Shown here: positions 44,570-54,591 of the stretch, in pieces
How the letters are laid out: each line of letters starts with the position of its first letter
Position numbering within the stretch: position 1 is the first letter of the stretch
Source of the DNA: Procambarus clarkii
Taxonomy: Eukaryota > Arthropoda > Malacostraca > Decapoda > Cambaridae
Length of the DNA: 64,000 nt
Assembly: GCF_040958095.1 (NCBI RefSeq)
Contig: NC_091152.1
Coordinates: 14,338,060 to 14,402,059, forward strand
Reading direction: 5' to 3'
Program-made: the position numbers and the translations under genes
The notes under the pieces: generated by a model
What the model saw: the letters and a program-made list of their open reading frames with translations, nothing else
The model's database searches: none
Told to the model about the DNA's origin: nothing

Positions 44570-44936
44570 TAGTTTCCTGGTTGATGGGGTTCTGGGAGTT
44601 CTTCTACTCCCAAAGCCCGGCCCGAGGCCGGGCTTGACTTGTGAGAGTTTGGTCCACCAGGCTGTTGCTTGGAGCGGCCCGCAGGCCCACATACCCACCA
44701 CAGCCCGGTTGGTCCGGCACTCCTCGGAGGAATAAATCTAGTTTCCTCTTGAAGATGTCCACGGTTGTTCCGGCAATATTTCTTATGCTTGCTGGGAGGA
44801 TGTTGAACAACCGCGGACCTCTGATGTTCATACAGTGTTCTCTGATTGTGCCCATGGCACCTCTGCTCTTCACTGGTTCTATTCTGCATTTTCTTCCATG
44901 TCGTTCACTCCAGTACGTTGTTATTTTACTGTGTTG
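44570..44936 (-). pseudogene. LINE RT C-terminal fragment (LFNILPA family)
   Basis: The minus frame reads KSRGAMGTIREHCMNIRGPR, LFNILPASIRNIAGTTVDIF, then KRKLDLFLRGVPDQPGCGGY and continues to about 44604. Good agreement with 4612-4900. There is no RT core upstream. Confidence 0.7.
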
Positions 44937-44984
44937 ATCACGGAATCAGCATCGCCTCGAGTCTTCGATAGAGAACGATATTTA

Positions 44985-45085
44985 TTCGATGATTTATTCG
45001 ATATTTATTCGATATTTATTCGATGATTTATTCGATATTTATTCGATGATTTATTCGATATTTATTCGATGATTCGATATTCGAG
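44985..45085 (+). repeat. TTTATTCGATAT/GAT short tandem
   Basis: Alternating TTTATTCGATA and TTTATTCGATGA units of 12-13 bp, about eight copies. Confidence 0.9.
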
Positions 45086-45654
45086 TTTATTCGATAGAGA
45101 ACAAGTCTTCAGGATCTCAATACTTGGAAGACCAGTTGTCATTGCAAGAAGCGCCTGGAAGGGAACTATCAGGAGAATGCACCAACCTATTACGACTTTA
45201 TAGCACTTAAAAGGGATCAGGATAAGGATTTGGGATGGGATGGAAAGCAGGTTCGATCCCGCCGCCGTGTGCCGTAGATTTTCTCATGGGTATATCACGT
45301 TATTGTGTAATAATATATAATTTCGAATGACAATGAGATGTCGGAAAAGGTGGCATGAAAACACTTCAGCCAAACTTAATCTTTTAAGAGTTTTACAAAA
45401 TGATAAAAATATAAAATTAAATATTTATGTAATGAAATAATGTTTAAAGATACAGGATGGAAAAGAATGCACCACATACGCTTACAACAATAGCTTGCTT
45501 ATTCTGGAAAGGGAGTAAACTCCTTTGTTGATAACAGCTCAAGAGTGTTAAGTCGTGCTGGTAACATTTCTCATTCCACAATCATTATGTGGAACAAACT
45601 TCCTCAGTCAGTGGAAGATACGACCACCTACTGTTAACTATTGTTTAACTACCT
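45086..45654. other. Unassigned, with an isolated B-box-like site
   Basis: CAGGTTCGATCCCGCCGCC at about 45250 may be a SINE relic. No gene recognised. Confidence 0.4.
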
Positions 45655-45838
45655 CGCAACCACTTGGGCTGGACGGTAGAGCGACGGTCTCGCTTCATAC
45701 AGGTCGACACTGAATCCCCGACCGTTTAAGTGGTTGGGCACCATTCCTTTCCCCCCGTTCCATCCTAAATCCTTATCCTGATCCCTTCCCAGTACTATGT
45801 AGTCGTAATGGCTTGGCGCTTACCCCCTGATAGTTCTC
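45655..45838 (+). mobile_element. SINE D, full length
   Basis: The head is CTTGGGCTGGACGGTAGAGC, with B-box-like CACTGAATCCCCGACC. The body is AAGTGGTTGGGCACCATTCC. The 3' end TATGTAGTCGTAATGGCTTG, then GCGCTTACCCCCTGATA, resembles the SINE C tail. It is the reference for the interrupted copy at 50742/55912. Confidence 0.8.
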
Positions 45839-46302
45839 TTCCATTCCCCTCCCTCTGTTCTTTCTACCCTCTCCCTCTCGTCTCCTACTCTCTTGCTTTT
45901 GTCCACCCCCAGGCTATACCCCTCTTTTATGGTCAGAACCTCCACGATAATTCTGTCCTAAAACCCCCACCTCACTCCTCCCCGCCGCCCCACCCCACTA
46001 CGCCCCACCCCACCCCATTCCACCCCGCCTCCCCACCCCACTCCTCCCCACAGCCGCACCCCACTCCTCCCCTCCCCCCCCACCAACCCAAGACCTGAAA
46101 AGTTTCACCCAAGCGTAAAATTCTCCACATCCGCCTCTGTTCTTCACCTTTTTCATTTCTGTCTCTTGAGGTGTTGTGTGGTGGGTGGCCGCCGCTGTCT
46201 GTCTGTCGCTCCGTGTCGCACCCTCTGATATCACACGCGCTTTCTCACACCAAACTTTTGGTCTAAAAACACCAGCCGGAGTCAAAGGGTGTTTGGGAGG
46301 AG
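45839..46302. other. Unassigned; C-rich tract 45960-46090
   Basis: CCCCACCCC-type low complexity; nothing else recognised. Confidence 0.5.
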
Positions 46303-46395
46303 GTTGTGGTAGTGGGGGGTGTTGTGGTAGTGGGGGGTGTTGTGGTAGTGGGGGGTGTTGTGGTAGTGGGGGGTGTTGTGGTAGTGGTGGTGTTG
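46303..46395 (+). repeat. 18-bp repeat, 5 copies
   Basis: GTGGTAGTGGGGGGTGTT repeated, encoding GCCGSG by frame only. Confidence 0.95.
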
Positions 46396-46835
46396 TTAGA
46401 GGAAGTACTCCCCTAGTTGTGCTTGCGGGGGTTGAGCTCTGGCTCTCTGGTCCCGCCTCTCAACCGTCAATCAACTGGTGTACAGATTCCTGAGCTTATT
46501 AGGCTCTATTATATCTACATTTGAAACTGTGTATGGAGTCAGCCTCCACCACATCACTGCCTTATGTATTCCATCTGTTAATTACTCTGACACTGAAAAA
46601 GTTCTTTCTAATGTCTCTGGTGCCTTACCTGTGTCCCCTTGCTAGTGTTCCACCCGTGCTAAATATGTCTTCGCCCATCATGTCAATTCCTCTCAAAATT
46701 TGTAGGCGGTGATTATGTCCCCCCCCCCCCCTTACTCTTCTGTCTTCCAGGGATGTGAGGTTTAGCTCCAGTAGCCTTTCCTCATAGCTCATGCCTCTCA
46801 GTTCTGGGAGGATGGCCCACCCTCCTAAGGGGTGT
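46396..46835 (-). pseudogene. LINE RT C-terminus and 3' UTR, reverse (FFSVRVV family)
   Basis: The plus strand shows the reversed UTR (GTTGTGCTTGCGGGGGTTGA, CGTCAATCAACTGGTGTACA), then reversed coding for RHxKNFxSVRVINRWN. Further upstream coding (CCTCATAGCTCATGCCTCTC) is present, making this the longest copy in the window. A C-run at 46719-46731 disrupts the frame. Confidence 0.7.
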
Positions 46836-46866
46836 TGTGGTGCTTACCTATAATGGTGTCTACAGG

Positions 46867-48797
46867 ATTTTTTTTTTTTTTTTAAATTTTGCCCCGAGGG
46901 GCGAGTTTATTGGGCAGCGCCACTCATCTTGTGAGTGAACATACCGCCATAGCAGAATGTACAACACTCCCCAATAGGAAGAAAACCCGCTGGGTTGTTC
47001 ATCCTGTCACTTGTACCCAGACACAGCTGGGACTTGCTTAACTGTCTCAAGTGAACAGCTCCTCAAACAAGAAGATTAACATTTATCAACCCTTAAAAGC
47101 TTACGTTATCTTGCGGGTGCAAAATGGGGAAATCTTTTAAGAACAGTATCAATATTTGACAAATAATGTTTTCCTAACTCAAACAATGTGGGGTTTATTA
47201 TTCTACAGTTATTCCTAATGTCTCTCAGGTGTTCACATTCACGTAGATAGTGGTCAAGGCGGTGTCCATCACTCTCACCACAGATTCTGCAACTTCGCTG
47301 ATCAACTGTTGTTTCCATTCCAAATCTCCATGGATATTTGTATCCAAGACGGATTCTCGCTATTACTGATTCTCTCCCTCGTCGTCCTCCTCTTCGGCCA
47401 TAATGATTGGGATTGCCAGCTGCAACCATGTTGTACCATCGTACAGATTCACTGGTTTGTGCTTCTATCCTCCTTTCCTCTGTTACCTTGTCACGGTGAT
47501 GTTGCCTGATAATACCTCTAATTTGTAGTTGAGTCTTGGGTATGAAGTATTCAATATGGTCTCCTTCAGCGCCTTCAGCAGCCAGCACATCTGCTCGTTC
47601 ATTTCCACATATTCCAACATGGGAGGGGATCCACAGAAACTTGATGACTCTTCCCTGATTGGTAAGTACTCTCACAGCTCTCTTGATTTCAGCGACTATT
47701 GCAAGATTTTCTGCCTGATTTTTACTTAGGCTTTGCAGTGCTGCTTTTGAATCGGTGCAAATCACTGCACCCTTAGTGTTCCGTTCAAGAAACCTTAACG
47801 CCATAACAATGGCAGTTAGCTCTGCTTGCGTTGAAGAGGCATAGTTCTCAATACGTGCTTTTTCTTCATTTCTGCGTTGGAAGGTATTATCCTTGATTAC
47901 CGTGTATGCTGCACCAGCCCTGCCATTGATAAGATTAGATGACCCGTCAGTGTAGATTTGATCTAGTTCATCTCCGGCTTCTTTATAAATTTCCTCGAGA
48001 TACTTGTGCCTCATTTCTTGTGGTATCATGTTGGATTTTTTCATTGCCATTTCATTGACGATGATCTTGCACGAGTCATCCTCCCAGGGAGGTAACCTCT
48101 CTACAGGCAGGAGCTCACGGGCTTGCTCAAGCAGGTGAAGCTCTTCAAGGTAGCAGACTGCTCTGTGATGCCATTTTTTGCTTCTCCTGTCTGCCCCTGA
48201 AAGTAGCACAGAGCTCAGTTTTTTCTTGGCAATATCATTGTAATGGGGATCTCTGGCTATCCTAATTGCAAGCTTAGCATTCAGCTCCTGAATTCTGCTT
48301 TTAACACTGGGAAGGGACAACTCCTCTCGTAGATTAGACGTTTTGGCAGTTCTTGGAACTCCAAGAATGATTGTCATGGCTTCATTTTGAATGCTTTCAA
48401 GCCTTTTCATATCGCTTTGGGAGTAGGTGCACAGTACTGGTGCGGCATAGTCTATGACGGAGCGCACATAGGCTGTGTACATCATTTTGAGCACGGCAAT
48501 TGAGGCTCCATGTCCATTCCAGGTCATAGCTTTCAGTGCCCTGAGTCGACTTTTGCATGTTCCTATGAGTTGATTGAGCTCCTCTTTCTTTCCCTTGTTA
48601 GAACCGACAGTGACGCCACGGTACCGATAGTGGTCAACCCATTCAAGTGTTACACCATTAATTTGCAGTTCTTCATTTGCTCTCCGCTTGTGATGGGAGT
48701 ATGCCTTCGTCTTGTTTGTGGAGAGAGTGAAACCGAGCTCAATACATTTCCTTCCGAGGAGTTCAATGGACTCTACGGGAAAAGTGAGGTCTAGCAC
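46867..48797 (-). mobile_element. 5'-truncated non-LTR retrotransposon with A-tail
   Basis: The T-run at 46867-46883 is the A-tail on the minus strand. 46884-47105 is the 3' UTR and 47106-48797 the open frame. Upstream of 48797 the frame has TAA and TAG codons within 25 bp and no RT similarity, so the insertion is 5'-truncated just after the catalytic RT motif. I found no clear target-site duplication. Confidence 0.8.
47106..48797 (-). CDS. LINE ORF2 C-terminal half: RT thumb region, RNase H, CCHC
   Basis: 563 codons without a stop. Residues 1-40 (ELGFTLSTNKTKAYSHHKRR) and IDYAAPVLCTYSQSDMKRLE at about 112-132 are the post-YADD portion of a non-LTR RT. An RNase H domain spans about 280-405 with all catalytic residues visible: YTDGSS (about 284), QAELTAIVMAL (E about 326), CTDSKAAL (D about 348) and WIPSHVGICGNERAD (H about 391, D about 399). 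A CCHC motif, CRICGESDGHRLDHYLREC, sits near 503-521. RT followed by RNase H and CCHC points to the I-group of LINEs (I/Nimb/LOA/R1-like); the exact clade is uncertain. The YADD-containing half, endonuclease and ORF1 are absent, so the copy cannot move by itself. It is the youngest-looking LINE copy here. Confidence 0.85.
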   Translation of the reverse strand: MLDLTFPVESIELLGRKCIELGFTLSTNKTKAYSHHKRRANEELQINGVTLEWVDHYRYRGVTVGSNKGKKEELNQLIGTCKSRLRALKAMTWNGHGASIAVLKMMYTAYVRSVIDYAAPVLCTYSQSDMKRLESIQNEAMTIILGVPRTAKTSNLREELSLPSVKSRIQELNAKLAIRIARDPHYNDIAKKKLSSVLLSGADRRSKKWHHRAVCYLEELHLLEQARELLPVERLPPWEDDSCKIIVNEMAMKKSNMIPQEMRHKYLEEIYKEAGDELDQIYTDGSSNLINGRAGAAYTVIKDNTFQRRNEEKARIENYASSTQAELTAIVMALRFLERNTKGAVICTDSKAALQSLSKNQAENLAIVAEIKRAVRVLTNQGRVIKFLWIPSHVGICGNERADVLAAEGAEGDHIEYFIPKTQLQIRGIIRQHHRDKVTEERRIEAQTSESVRWYNMVAAGNPNHYGRRGGRRGRESVIARIRLGYKYPWRFGMETTVDQRSCRICGESDGHRLDHYLRECEHLRDIRNNCRIINPTLFELGKHYLSNIDTVLKRFPHFAPAR

Positions 48798-49051
48798 TTT
48801 ACGCTCCGCCTATTATCCTGGTTTTACCTGCTACATTATAATTTAAATATCCTGTCGGTCGAATTCTTTGTCGAGTCGTGCCTTAAAGTTGAGGAGCGAG
48901 GTGGCTTCAACAGGTTTACATTTCAGTGAGTAATACATGTCGACCAACTGTACAACTTCCCAGTATTTCCTATTTACATTCCTTTAATTCATTTACATTT
49001 ACAGGTTTTATCTATGTACCTTTGACCTACTGTCTCAAAATCCTTGTGTGT
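48798..49051. other. Unassigned flank
   Basis: CTTTGTCGAGTCGTGCCTTAA and TTGAGGAGCGAGGTGGCTTC near 48870-48910 may be another LINE scrap. Not resolved. Confidence 0.35.
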
Positions 49052-49601
49052 CCCTAGGAGCGGCCGAGCGGACAGCACGCTGTACTTGTGATCCTGTGGT
49101 CCTGGATTCGATCCCAGGCGCCGGCGAGAACAACGAAACATTTATAGTCTCCGTGGTGTAGTGGTAAGACACTCGCCTGGCGTTCCGCGAGCGCTATGTC
49201 ATGGGTTCGTATCCTGGCCGGGGAGGATTTACTGGGCGCAATTCCTTAACTGTAGCCTCTGTTTAACGCAACAGTAAAATGTGTACTTGGATTGTAACAA
49301 CGATTCTTCGCGGCAGGGGATCGTATTCCAGGGACCATAGGATTAAGGACTTGCCCGAAACGCTACGCGTACTAGTGGCTGTACAAGAAAGTAACAACTC
49401 TTGTATATATCTCAAAAAAAAAAAAAAAAAAAAAAATGGGCAGAGTTTTTTTCACCCTATGCCCCTGTTACCTAGCAGTAAAATAGGTACCTGGGTGTTA
49501 GTCAGCTGTCACGGGCTGCTTCCTGGGAGTGGAAGCCTGGTCGAGGACCGGGCCGCGGGGACACTAAAGCCCCAAAATCATCTCAAGATAACCTCAAGAT
49601 A
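49052..49601 (+). mobile_element. SINE B split by a nested SINE A
   Basis: The SINE B head (GAGCGGCCGAGCGGACAGCA to GCGCCGGCGAGAACAAC) lies at 49052-49130. Its body resumes at 49437 (ATGGGCAGAGTTTTTTTCAC) and ends at 49601 (CATCTCAAGATAACC). SINE A occupies the gap. Confidence 0.88.
49146..49436 (+). mobile_element. SINE A, full length with 23-nt A-tail
   Basis: AGTCTCCGTGGTGTAGTGGT (A-box), CATGGGTTCGTATCCTGGCC (B-box), GGGGATCGTATTCCAGGGAC, CTTGCCCGAAACGCTACGCG, ending CTTGTATATATCTC and A(23). The tRNA-like head resembles an Ala/Val-type tRNA 5' half. Insertion interrupted a SINE B at its AGAAACAATGGGC segment. Confidence 0.9.
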
Positions 49602-49739
49602 ACCCACCCGCCAGGAGTGCAAGTATGAGGGAGGGAAGGAGAACTTTCTGAAACACCCTGTACTGTGGTGGGGTAATAATGGTGGTGATTGTGGTAGCGT
49701 GGTGTGGTGGTAATGGTGGTAGTTACACCACATACACCA

Positions 49740-49910
49740 CCACTGACGAAACCTGTGCTTCTTCCCTCAACTACAGCGGTTCAAGTTTACACGTTTTAAA
49801 GCTCATGAGCTCCGAAGCACTACGAGGCTGTTTGCAACAATAATAACCTTCTGTTGTTAAGTTTTGAAGCTCAACTTAATCTCCATTTAATCTCAACAAA
49901 TGCGTCTCGT
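49740..49910. mobile_element. Very degraded GGGGCCAGATTC-family MITE
   Basis: TGACGAAACCTGTGCTTCTT and AAGCTCATGAGCTCCGAAGC echo inner segments of the 2739 copy. Termini are gone. Confidence 0.4.
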
Positions 49911-49970
49911 TATGTACGCTATGTTCCCCAACGTATAAATTACAACGCACTATAAAATAGGAACTCACAT

Positions 49971-50175
49971 GCAGGTGATGAGTCACAATAACGTGGCTGA
50001 AGTATGTTGACCAGACCACACGCTAGAAGGTGAAGGGACGACGACGTTTCGGTCCGTCCTGCACCATTCTCAAGTCGATTCTCAAGTCAAGACCATTCTC
50101 ACAATCGACTTGAGAATGGTCCAGGACGGACCGAAACGACGTCGTCCCTTCACCTTCTAGCGTGTGGTCTGGTCA
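49971..50175. mobile_element. Palindromic GAAACG element, copy 3, opposite orientation
   Basis: It starts with the tail GCAGGTGATGAGTCACAATA, then the two arms around an enlarged centre (TCTCAAGTCGATTCTCAAGT). The right arm is GGTCCAGGACGGACCGAAAC, GACGTCGTCCCTTCACC and ends GGTCTGGTCAAC. Flanks AGGAACTCACAT and AGGAAATCATAT are a plausible decayed 12-bp target duplication (9 of 12 match). Confidence 0.85.
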
Positions 50176-50218
50176 ACAAGGAAATCATATATATATATCC
50201 ACGTTTACTGTGCATCGG

Positions 50219-50239
50219 TAGGTTAGGTTAGGTTAGGTT
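50219..50239 (+). repeat. Interstitial (TTAGG)4 telomere-type motif
   Basis: GGTTAGGTTAGGTTAGGTTA: four units of the canonical arthropod telomere repeat. Confidence 0.8.
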
Positions 50240-50245
50240 AGAGAG

Positions 50246-50486
50246 GCTATCTTGAGATGATTTCGGGGCTTTAGTGTCCCCGCGGCACGGTCTTCGACCA
50301 GGCCTCCACCCCCAGGAAGCAGCCCGTGACAGCTGACAAACACCCAGGTACCTATTTTACTGCTAGGTAACAGCGGCATGGGGTGAAAGAAACTCTGCCC
50401 ATTGTTTCTCGCCGGCGCCCGGGATCGAACCCGGGACTACAGGATCACAAGTCCAGTGTGCTGTCCGCTCGGCCGACCTGCTCGGT
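50246..50486 (-). mobile_element. SINE B, full length, reverse
   Basis: The 3' end is GCTATCTTGAGATGATTTCG at about 50246 and the head is GTCCGCTCGGCCGACCTGCT at 50486 (reverse). The B-box is GGGATCGAACCCGGG on the plus strand. Confidence 0.9.
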
Positions 50487-50741
50487 TAGGTTGTTTGGTT
50501 GGATTCACACGTTTCTGGCTGGTTGGGACGTTGTATTTTGGACGTTGTGACACATCAAGGAGCCCGGCTGGTTAAACAGCCTCACAGCTGTGGTAAGCAA
50601 ACACGCGCATACAAGCCGTGTTCAGCATAGCATTGTATCGCTCTGTTGACAAATGTTGCTCCAAGCGATGACGTCATGTTGACGTCATTCATGCCATTGA
50701 GGCAATATTTTTGGTTAACTTTAAGCGCTACACTTCTCTCC
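50487..50741. other. Unassigned
   Basis: No recognised gene. A short TGACGTCAT palindrome lies near 50665. Confidence 0.4.
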
Positions 50742-50820
50742 AGAGACCAACTACTTGGGTTGGACGGTAGAGCGACGGTCTCGCTTCATGCAGGTCGGCG
50801 TTCAATCCCCGACCATTCAG
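50742..50820 (+). mobile_element. SINE D 5' half (interrupted copy)
   Basis: CAACTACTTGGGTTGGACGG to CGTTCAATCCCCGACCATTC is identical in layout to 45655-45730. It stops exactly at the T-run that marks the A-tail of the reverse LINE. Confidence 0.85.
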
Positions 50821-51479
50821 GTTTTTTTTTATATAAAATCAGAATACAAATCAGAATACAAAACACAAATCAAAGAAAGAATAGAACAATAATACATAAA
50901 CAATACACAATCAGCATGAAGCAAACACATAGCACATGAGACAACAGGAAGTAATGACAAAAAAAACCACAGGGACAGTAATACATAACACCCCGAGTGA
51001 CAAAAGGGGAGGAGAATAAAGCAGAACCCCAAACCCCACACAGAGTAACACAAAATACATATGAGGCACGCTCCAGAAACAGAGCAGCAAACAAGCACAC
51101 ATACCATAATATTAAAGGCACAAAAAAAGGCACAAAGCACACAACTAACACAGGGCAAAAAAAAAAGGCACACGCAGGAGCCAGGGAAAGAACAAAAGCC
51201 ACACCCACGCACAAACACACCAAACCGAACACACAACCACAGGAGCAAACACAATAAAAACGAAACAACCACACACACACCCTGCCCAACCCCCGCCGAG
51301 GAGGCCCACCGGAGGGCCGGGGACCGAAGACGAACCGGAACAAGAAACAAACAACACCCTAGAGCCTAACCCACGACCAGTCACCCAAAAGCATTCCCAC
51401 GAACATATGCACCAGTAAACCAACTGCAAAAATCCCCCGGAAAAACACGCTGCAGCCACCACCAGGTGTACCGCAAGCG

Positions 51480-53042
51480 GCGTCTCAAAAACCCCAAAAC
51501 CCTATCAACCCCATAACCCTCCTTCCGACCAACCCACACACAATACACATAGTCAGCCATAAGAAGACAACGTATTCCGCACCCGGCGAGAGCCCTGCGG
51601 AAAAGACAAAAACAAAAACTGCAAAAATCCACCCAGATACCCCGGCCCACAAACCACGGCCAACACCTCCCGAAACCAATCAAGCAAACCACTCAACCGC
51701 TCACAAAAATAGAAAACATGCAACTGAGTCTCGGGCAACCCACAGTGGACACGCAGCAGAGGTGCGCAAACCTAACATGCACATCCGTTCATTTGTCGCT
51801 AACGACAAATGTAACACACGAAACAACAACTCCCGTTGCTGCGGCGCCAAAAACCGCGCCCCCAACGCCGCCCACACCTCCCCCCAATCCCAACACGGGA
51901 ATAAAGCTTCCACCCGCGGCCGAACACGACGAAACAAAATCCCATAATTCGCCTTAACCGAAAGAGACATAAAACCCGGACACGGCAGACAGCCCTAAGA
52001 ATATCTACCGCCCAAAAGTAAACAGGAGGGGTACAGAAGGCCACCTCCCGACAACACCCGAAATCTTCCAAAAAACTAAACCTAACCGAACAATAATACA
52101 CACAAAGCATTGAGCCCCCCACGCATCGCCAATCGCTGACGCAACGAGACCCAGAACAGCGCCCGGGCTCTGGTAAACACATCCGGAATACCAACCCCAC
52201 CCTCCGCACAGCTAACGCCAACGTCGAGCGACGAACCAGGTGGTAACGTCCACACCACACGTACCTATAAACCTGACGTTCCAACCCCAGAGCCAGCCGG
52301 CGGTCCAGGGGGAAACACCGAGCCATGAACCAAACGCGCGACAAAACCTTGCAAGTAACCAGCAACGCCCGCTGATAAACCGTCAATGGGCGCGCAGCCA
52401 ACAAACCAACCGCAACTCCAACACTACGTGAAATTCCGCACCCCAATTATATTCCAAAAAACGTTCGTAGGAAGCGAACCAGGTGATCCCCAGAACACGT
52501 AGAGGAGACCACCGGAAACCAAGACTCCTTCCACACAAGGCCAGAGGACCACCCAGAAGCCCAGACTTGGCACACTACAGTCCCGCACACTCGTCACAAT
52601 TAAAATCCTCACCAAAAATCAAACTTCGTGTATCATGACGCAGGAAAGGGAGAAGCCCCACCCGAAAAAAAAACTCCCGCTCCTGACGGTGCGCCGCCCC
52701 GAGGGGGCGTTACACCGTCAGGAACGGAATGACGACCCCCAAAAACTCAACCCTCACAAACAAAACCCGCCCATCCTCATCCATCTCCGTGTGAAGCACG
52801 GAGAAGGCGGCCCTCCTAGAAAACAACAACATCGTCCCCCGGAAAGACGTCCTCGGCGGGTTGATCACAACATGAAAATGCACACTCAACCACTGCAACA
52901 CAGACACATCACGAACATTATGCTCCTTGATCAGAGCCACATCCACGCGCTGCTCCTGCAGAACATCCAACAGGCCCAACTGGACCCCAAGATCATTCAA
53001 ACCTCCAACATTCAAAGTTGCACATACATCAGAGGGTGCCAT
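51480..53042 (-). pseudogene. LINE ORF2 remnant: APE endonuclease joined to RT C-terminus
   Basis: From ATG at 53042: MAPSDVCATLNVGGLNDLGV, LQEQRVDVALIKEHNV and FHVVINPPRTSFRGTMLLFS, an apurinic-like endonuclease N-terminus (LNV.GL, LIKEHN). A second frame at about 52615-52570 reads FGEDFNCDECAG, matching the GDFN endonuclease motif. Then the protein jumps to RT C-terminal sequence (ALLVTCKVLSRVWFMARCFP, RQVYRYVWCGRYHLVRRSTL at 52390-52240). ATNERMCMLGLRTSAACPLW and PETQLHVFYFCERLSGLLDW follow, in shifting frames. The catalytic RT palm (YADD region) is absent, so this is an internally deleted pseudogene. A 10-bp stem (CCTGACGGTG/CACCGTCAGG) lies at 52682-52722 near the frameshift. Confidence 0.75.
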
Positions 53043-53261
53043 CGGGGGAACCTCAGGACACCCCCAACCTGACGCTCCCCTCAGGCGACACAACCGTACT
53101 CGCAGCGGGAGCCACACCCACACCACCAGGCTCAACCCCCCGCCACACCCTGGAAGACAATCGGCCAGGAACGGCCTTAATTAAAACACTTTCGCGGGAT
53201 CAGGACGCACCGAGGAGTCCTGTTTCGCTAACCGCTCCCGCATGGTGGACAAAGTTATGTC

Positions 53262-54222
53262 CTCTTTTAAAATATTTGTATAAAATTCAATTTTTATCCG
53301 ATTTAATTTGGGTTTGTTTCAAACTGCGCGCCATGAGGCTCTCTTTCTCACCACTAGGCTGCATGGTACAATAAGTTCATGAAAGGTGTGGACCACTTCG
53401 ATCAAATGGTATTATGTCCTAAACGGGTTGCAGGTGGGTGACTTTAGCCGTTTATACTGGTAATGCTTCCCCCATATCATGTATTATATGCATATGTCTG
53501 TTTAGGGAATTTTATTCCGATCAATGTACAACCAAAAATAACTGTGTGCAACAAGTATAAACTTGACAAACATAACAAAAGTAAAAACATTTCGTGTGTG
53601 TTTGACGCTCACTGATATGTTCCAGCGTTTTTTTATATTTGGCGCTATTCTATCTTACGCTTTGTTGATCTTTTTTACCTACGGGCTCATAGAACATTCT
53701 ATTGCGAACACATTGACACAAAAATGAATGACGTACATAGAAAATTAATATCATGAGAAAGAAATAAGTATAAACTTTCAAAGCGCCGTGCGTCGTCCCG
53801 TCACCGATACCAGGTAACAATTTCACCACTTCCCACACTCTTGCGGGCGGGCCGCAATCATTATTATACGCTTATATTCATATCACCGTGTTGGGAATTT
53901 CATTGCGAGTCCATTGATACCAAAATTAACGCTGTAGGACAAGTGTGGAGGTGATAACAATTCCAAGAGTAAAAACATTTTGTTGCTGTTGGGCGCTCAT
54001 GGCGAGTCATCTTCGTAGTTATTTATTTGGTGCTGGTATCCCTATACGTTTCGTGACTTTTTTTTACTGATGTTCTTCTAGAGAATTTTATTGCGAACAC
54101 GTTGGTACCAAAATGAAATACGTAGCTCAAGAACTAAGGTAAGGAGAGTAAAAAGAGTATACACATTTTTGTTTTTACGCTTACGCAGCAAAAACGCCGC
54201 GCGCACATACCACTTTTTTTTT
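53262..54222. repeat. Block of four diverged about 190-bp tandem repeats
   Basis: Four copies of a segment with GAATTTTATTGCGAACACG, TTGGTACCAAAATGAA, AGTAAAAACATTTTG and GGCGCTCA begin near 53508, 53692, 53896 and 54084 (spacing 184, 204, 188). They follow a unique leader from 53262 (TTTTAAAATATTTGTATAAA). The block interrupts the gag ORF. It has no long ORF and is probably a satellite-bearing mobile element. Confidence 0.75.
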
Positions 54223-54591
54223 ACCATCGAAGGGGACGCGACGCCTTAACAATCAAGGGATGGACACCACCCGACGAGGGCTCCCCAGGCGCTGGTGACA
54301 CCATCCACATCCATTCCACCTCCTCCGCCTCGAGCCCGACGTCATGCTCATCGCCAGACCCTGCTTCTGAAGGGAGAGGGGAGAAGCGGAGGGAGGAGCA
54401 CCAGCCAAAGCCACACCATCCGAAGCCTCGATCCTCTTCCCAGGGAGCCCACGGCTGTGCGACCGATCCCGCGGAGCGCGCTTCCGTTGAGGAACAGAAG
54501 ACCCCAGCGCAACCACAGGAAGCACAGCACAACCAACCGCAGACGGCGGCACCACTACACTAGCCGCAGGAACACCGCAGGGCTGCCCAAC

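Noticed and set aside
49146-49228. Functional tRNA gene
   Set aside because: A- and B-boxes are present, but the acceptor stem does not pair and the sequence continues into a SINE body with an A-tail. The same holds for the heads at 2361, 10905, 30546 and 50486.
50829-51350. 173-codon Cys/Phe/Leu-rich, membrane-protein-like minus ORF
   Set aside because: It lies in the 3' UTR of the LINE, next to its A-tail. The hydrophobic composition follows from a GT-rich strand and there is no family match.
53262-54222. Endogenous viral sequence
   Set aside because: No viral-type ORF is present. The block is tandem repeats of non-coding sequence.
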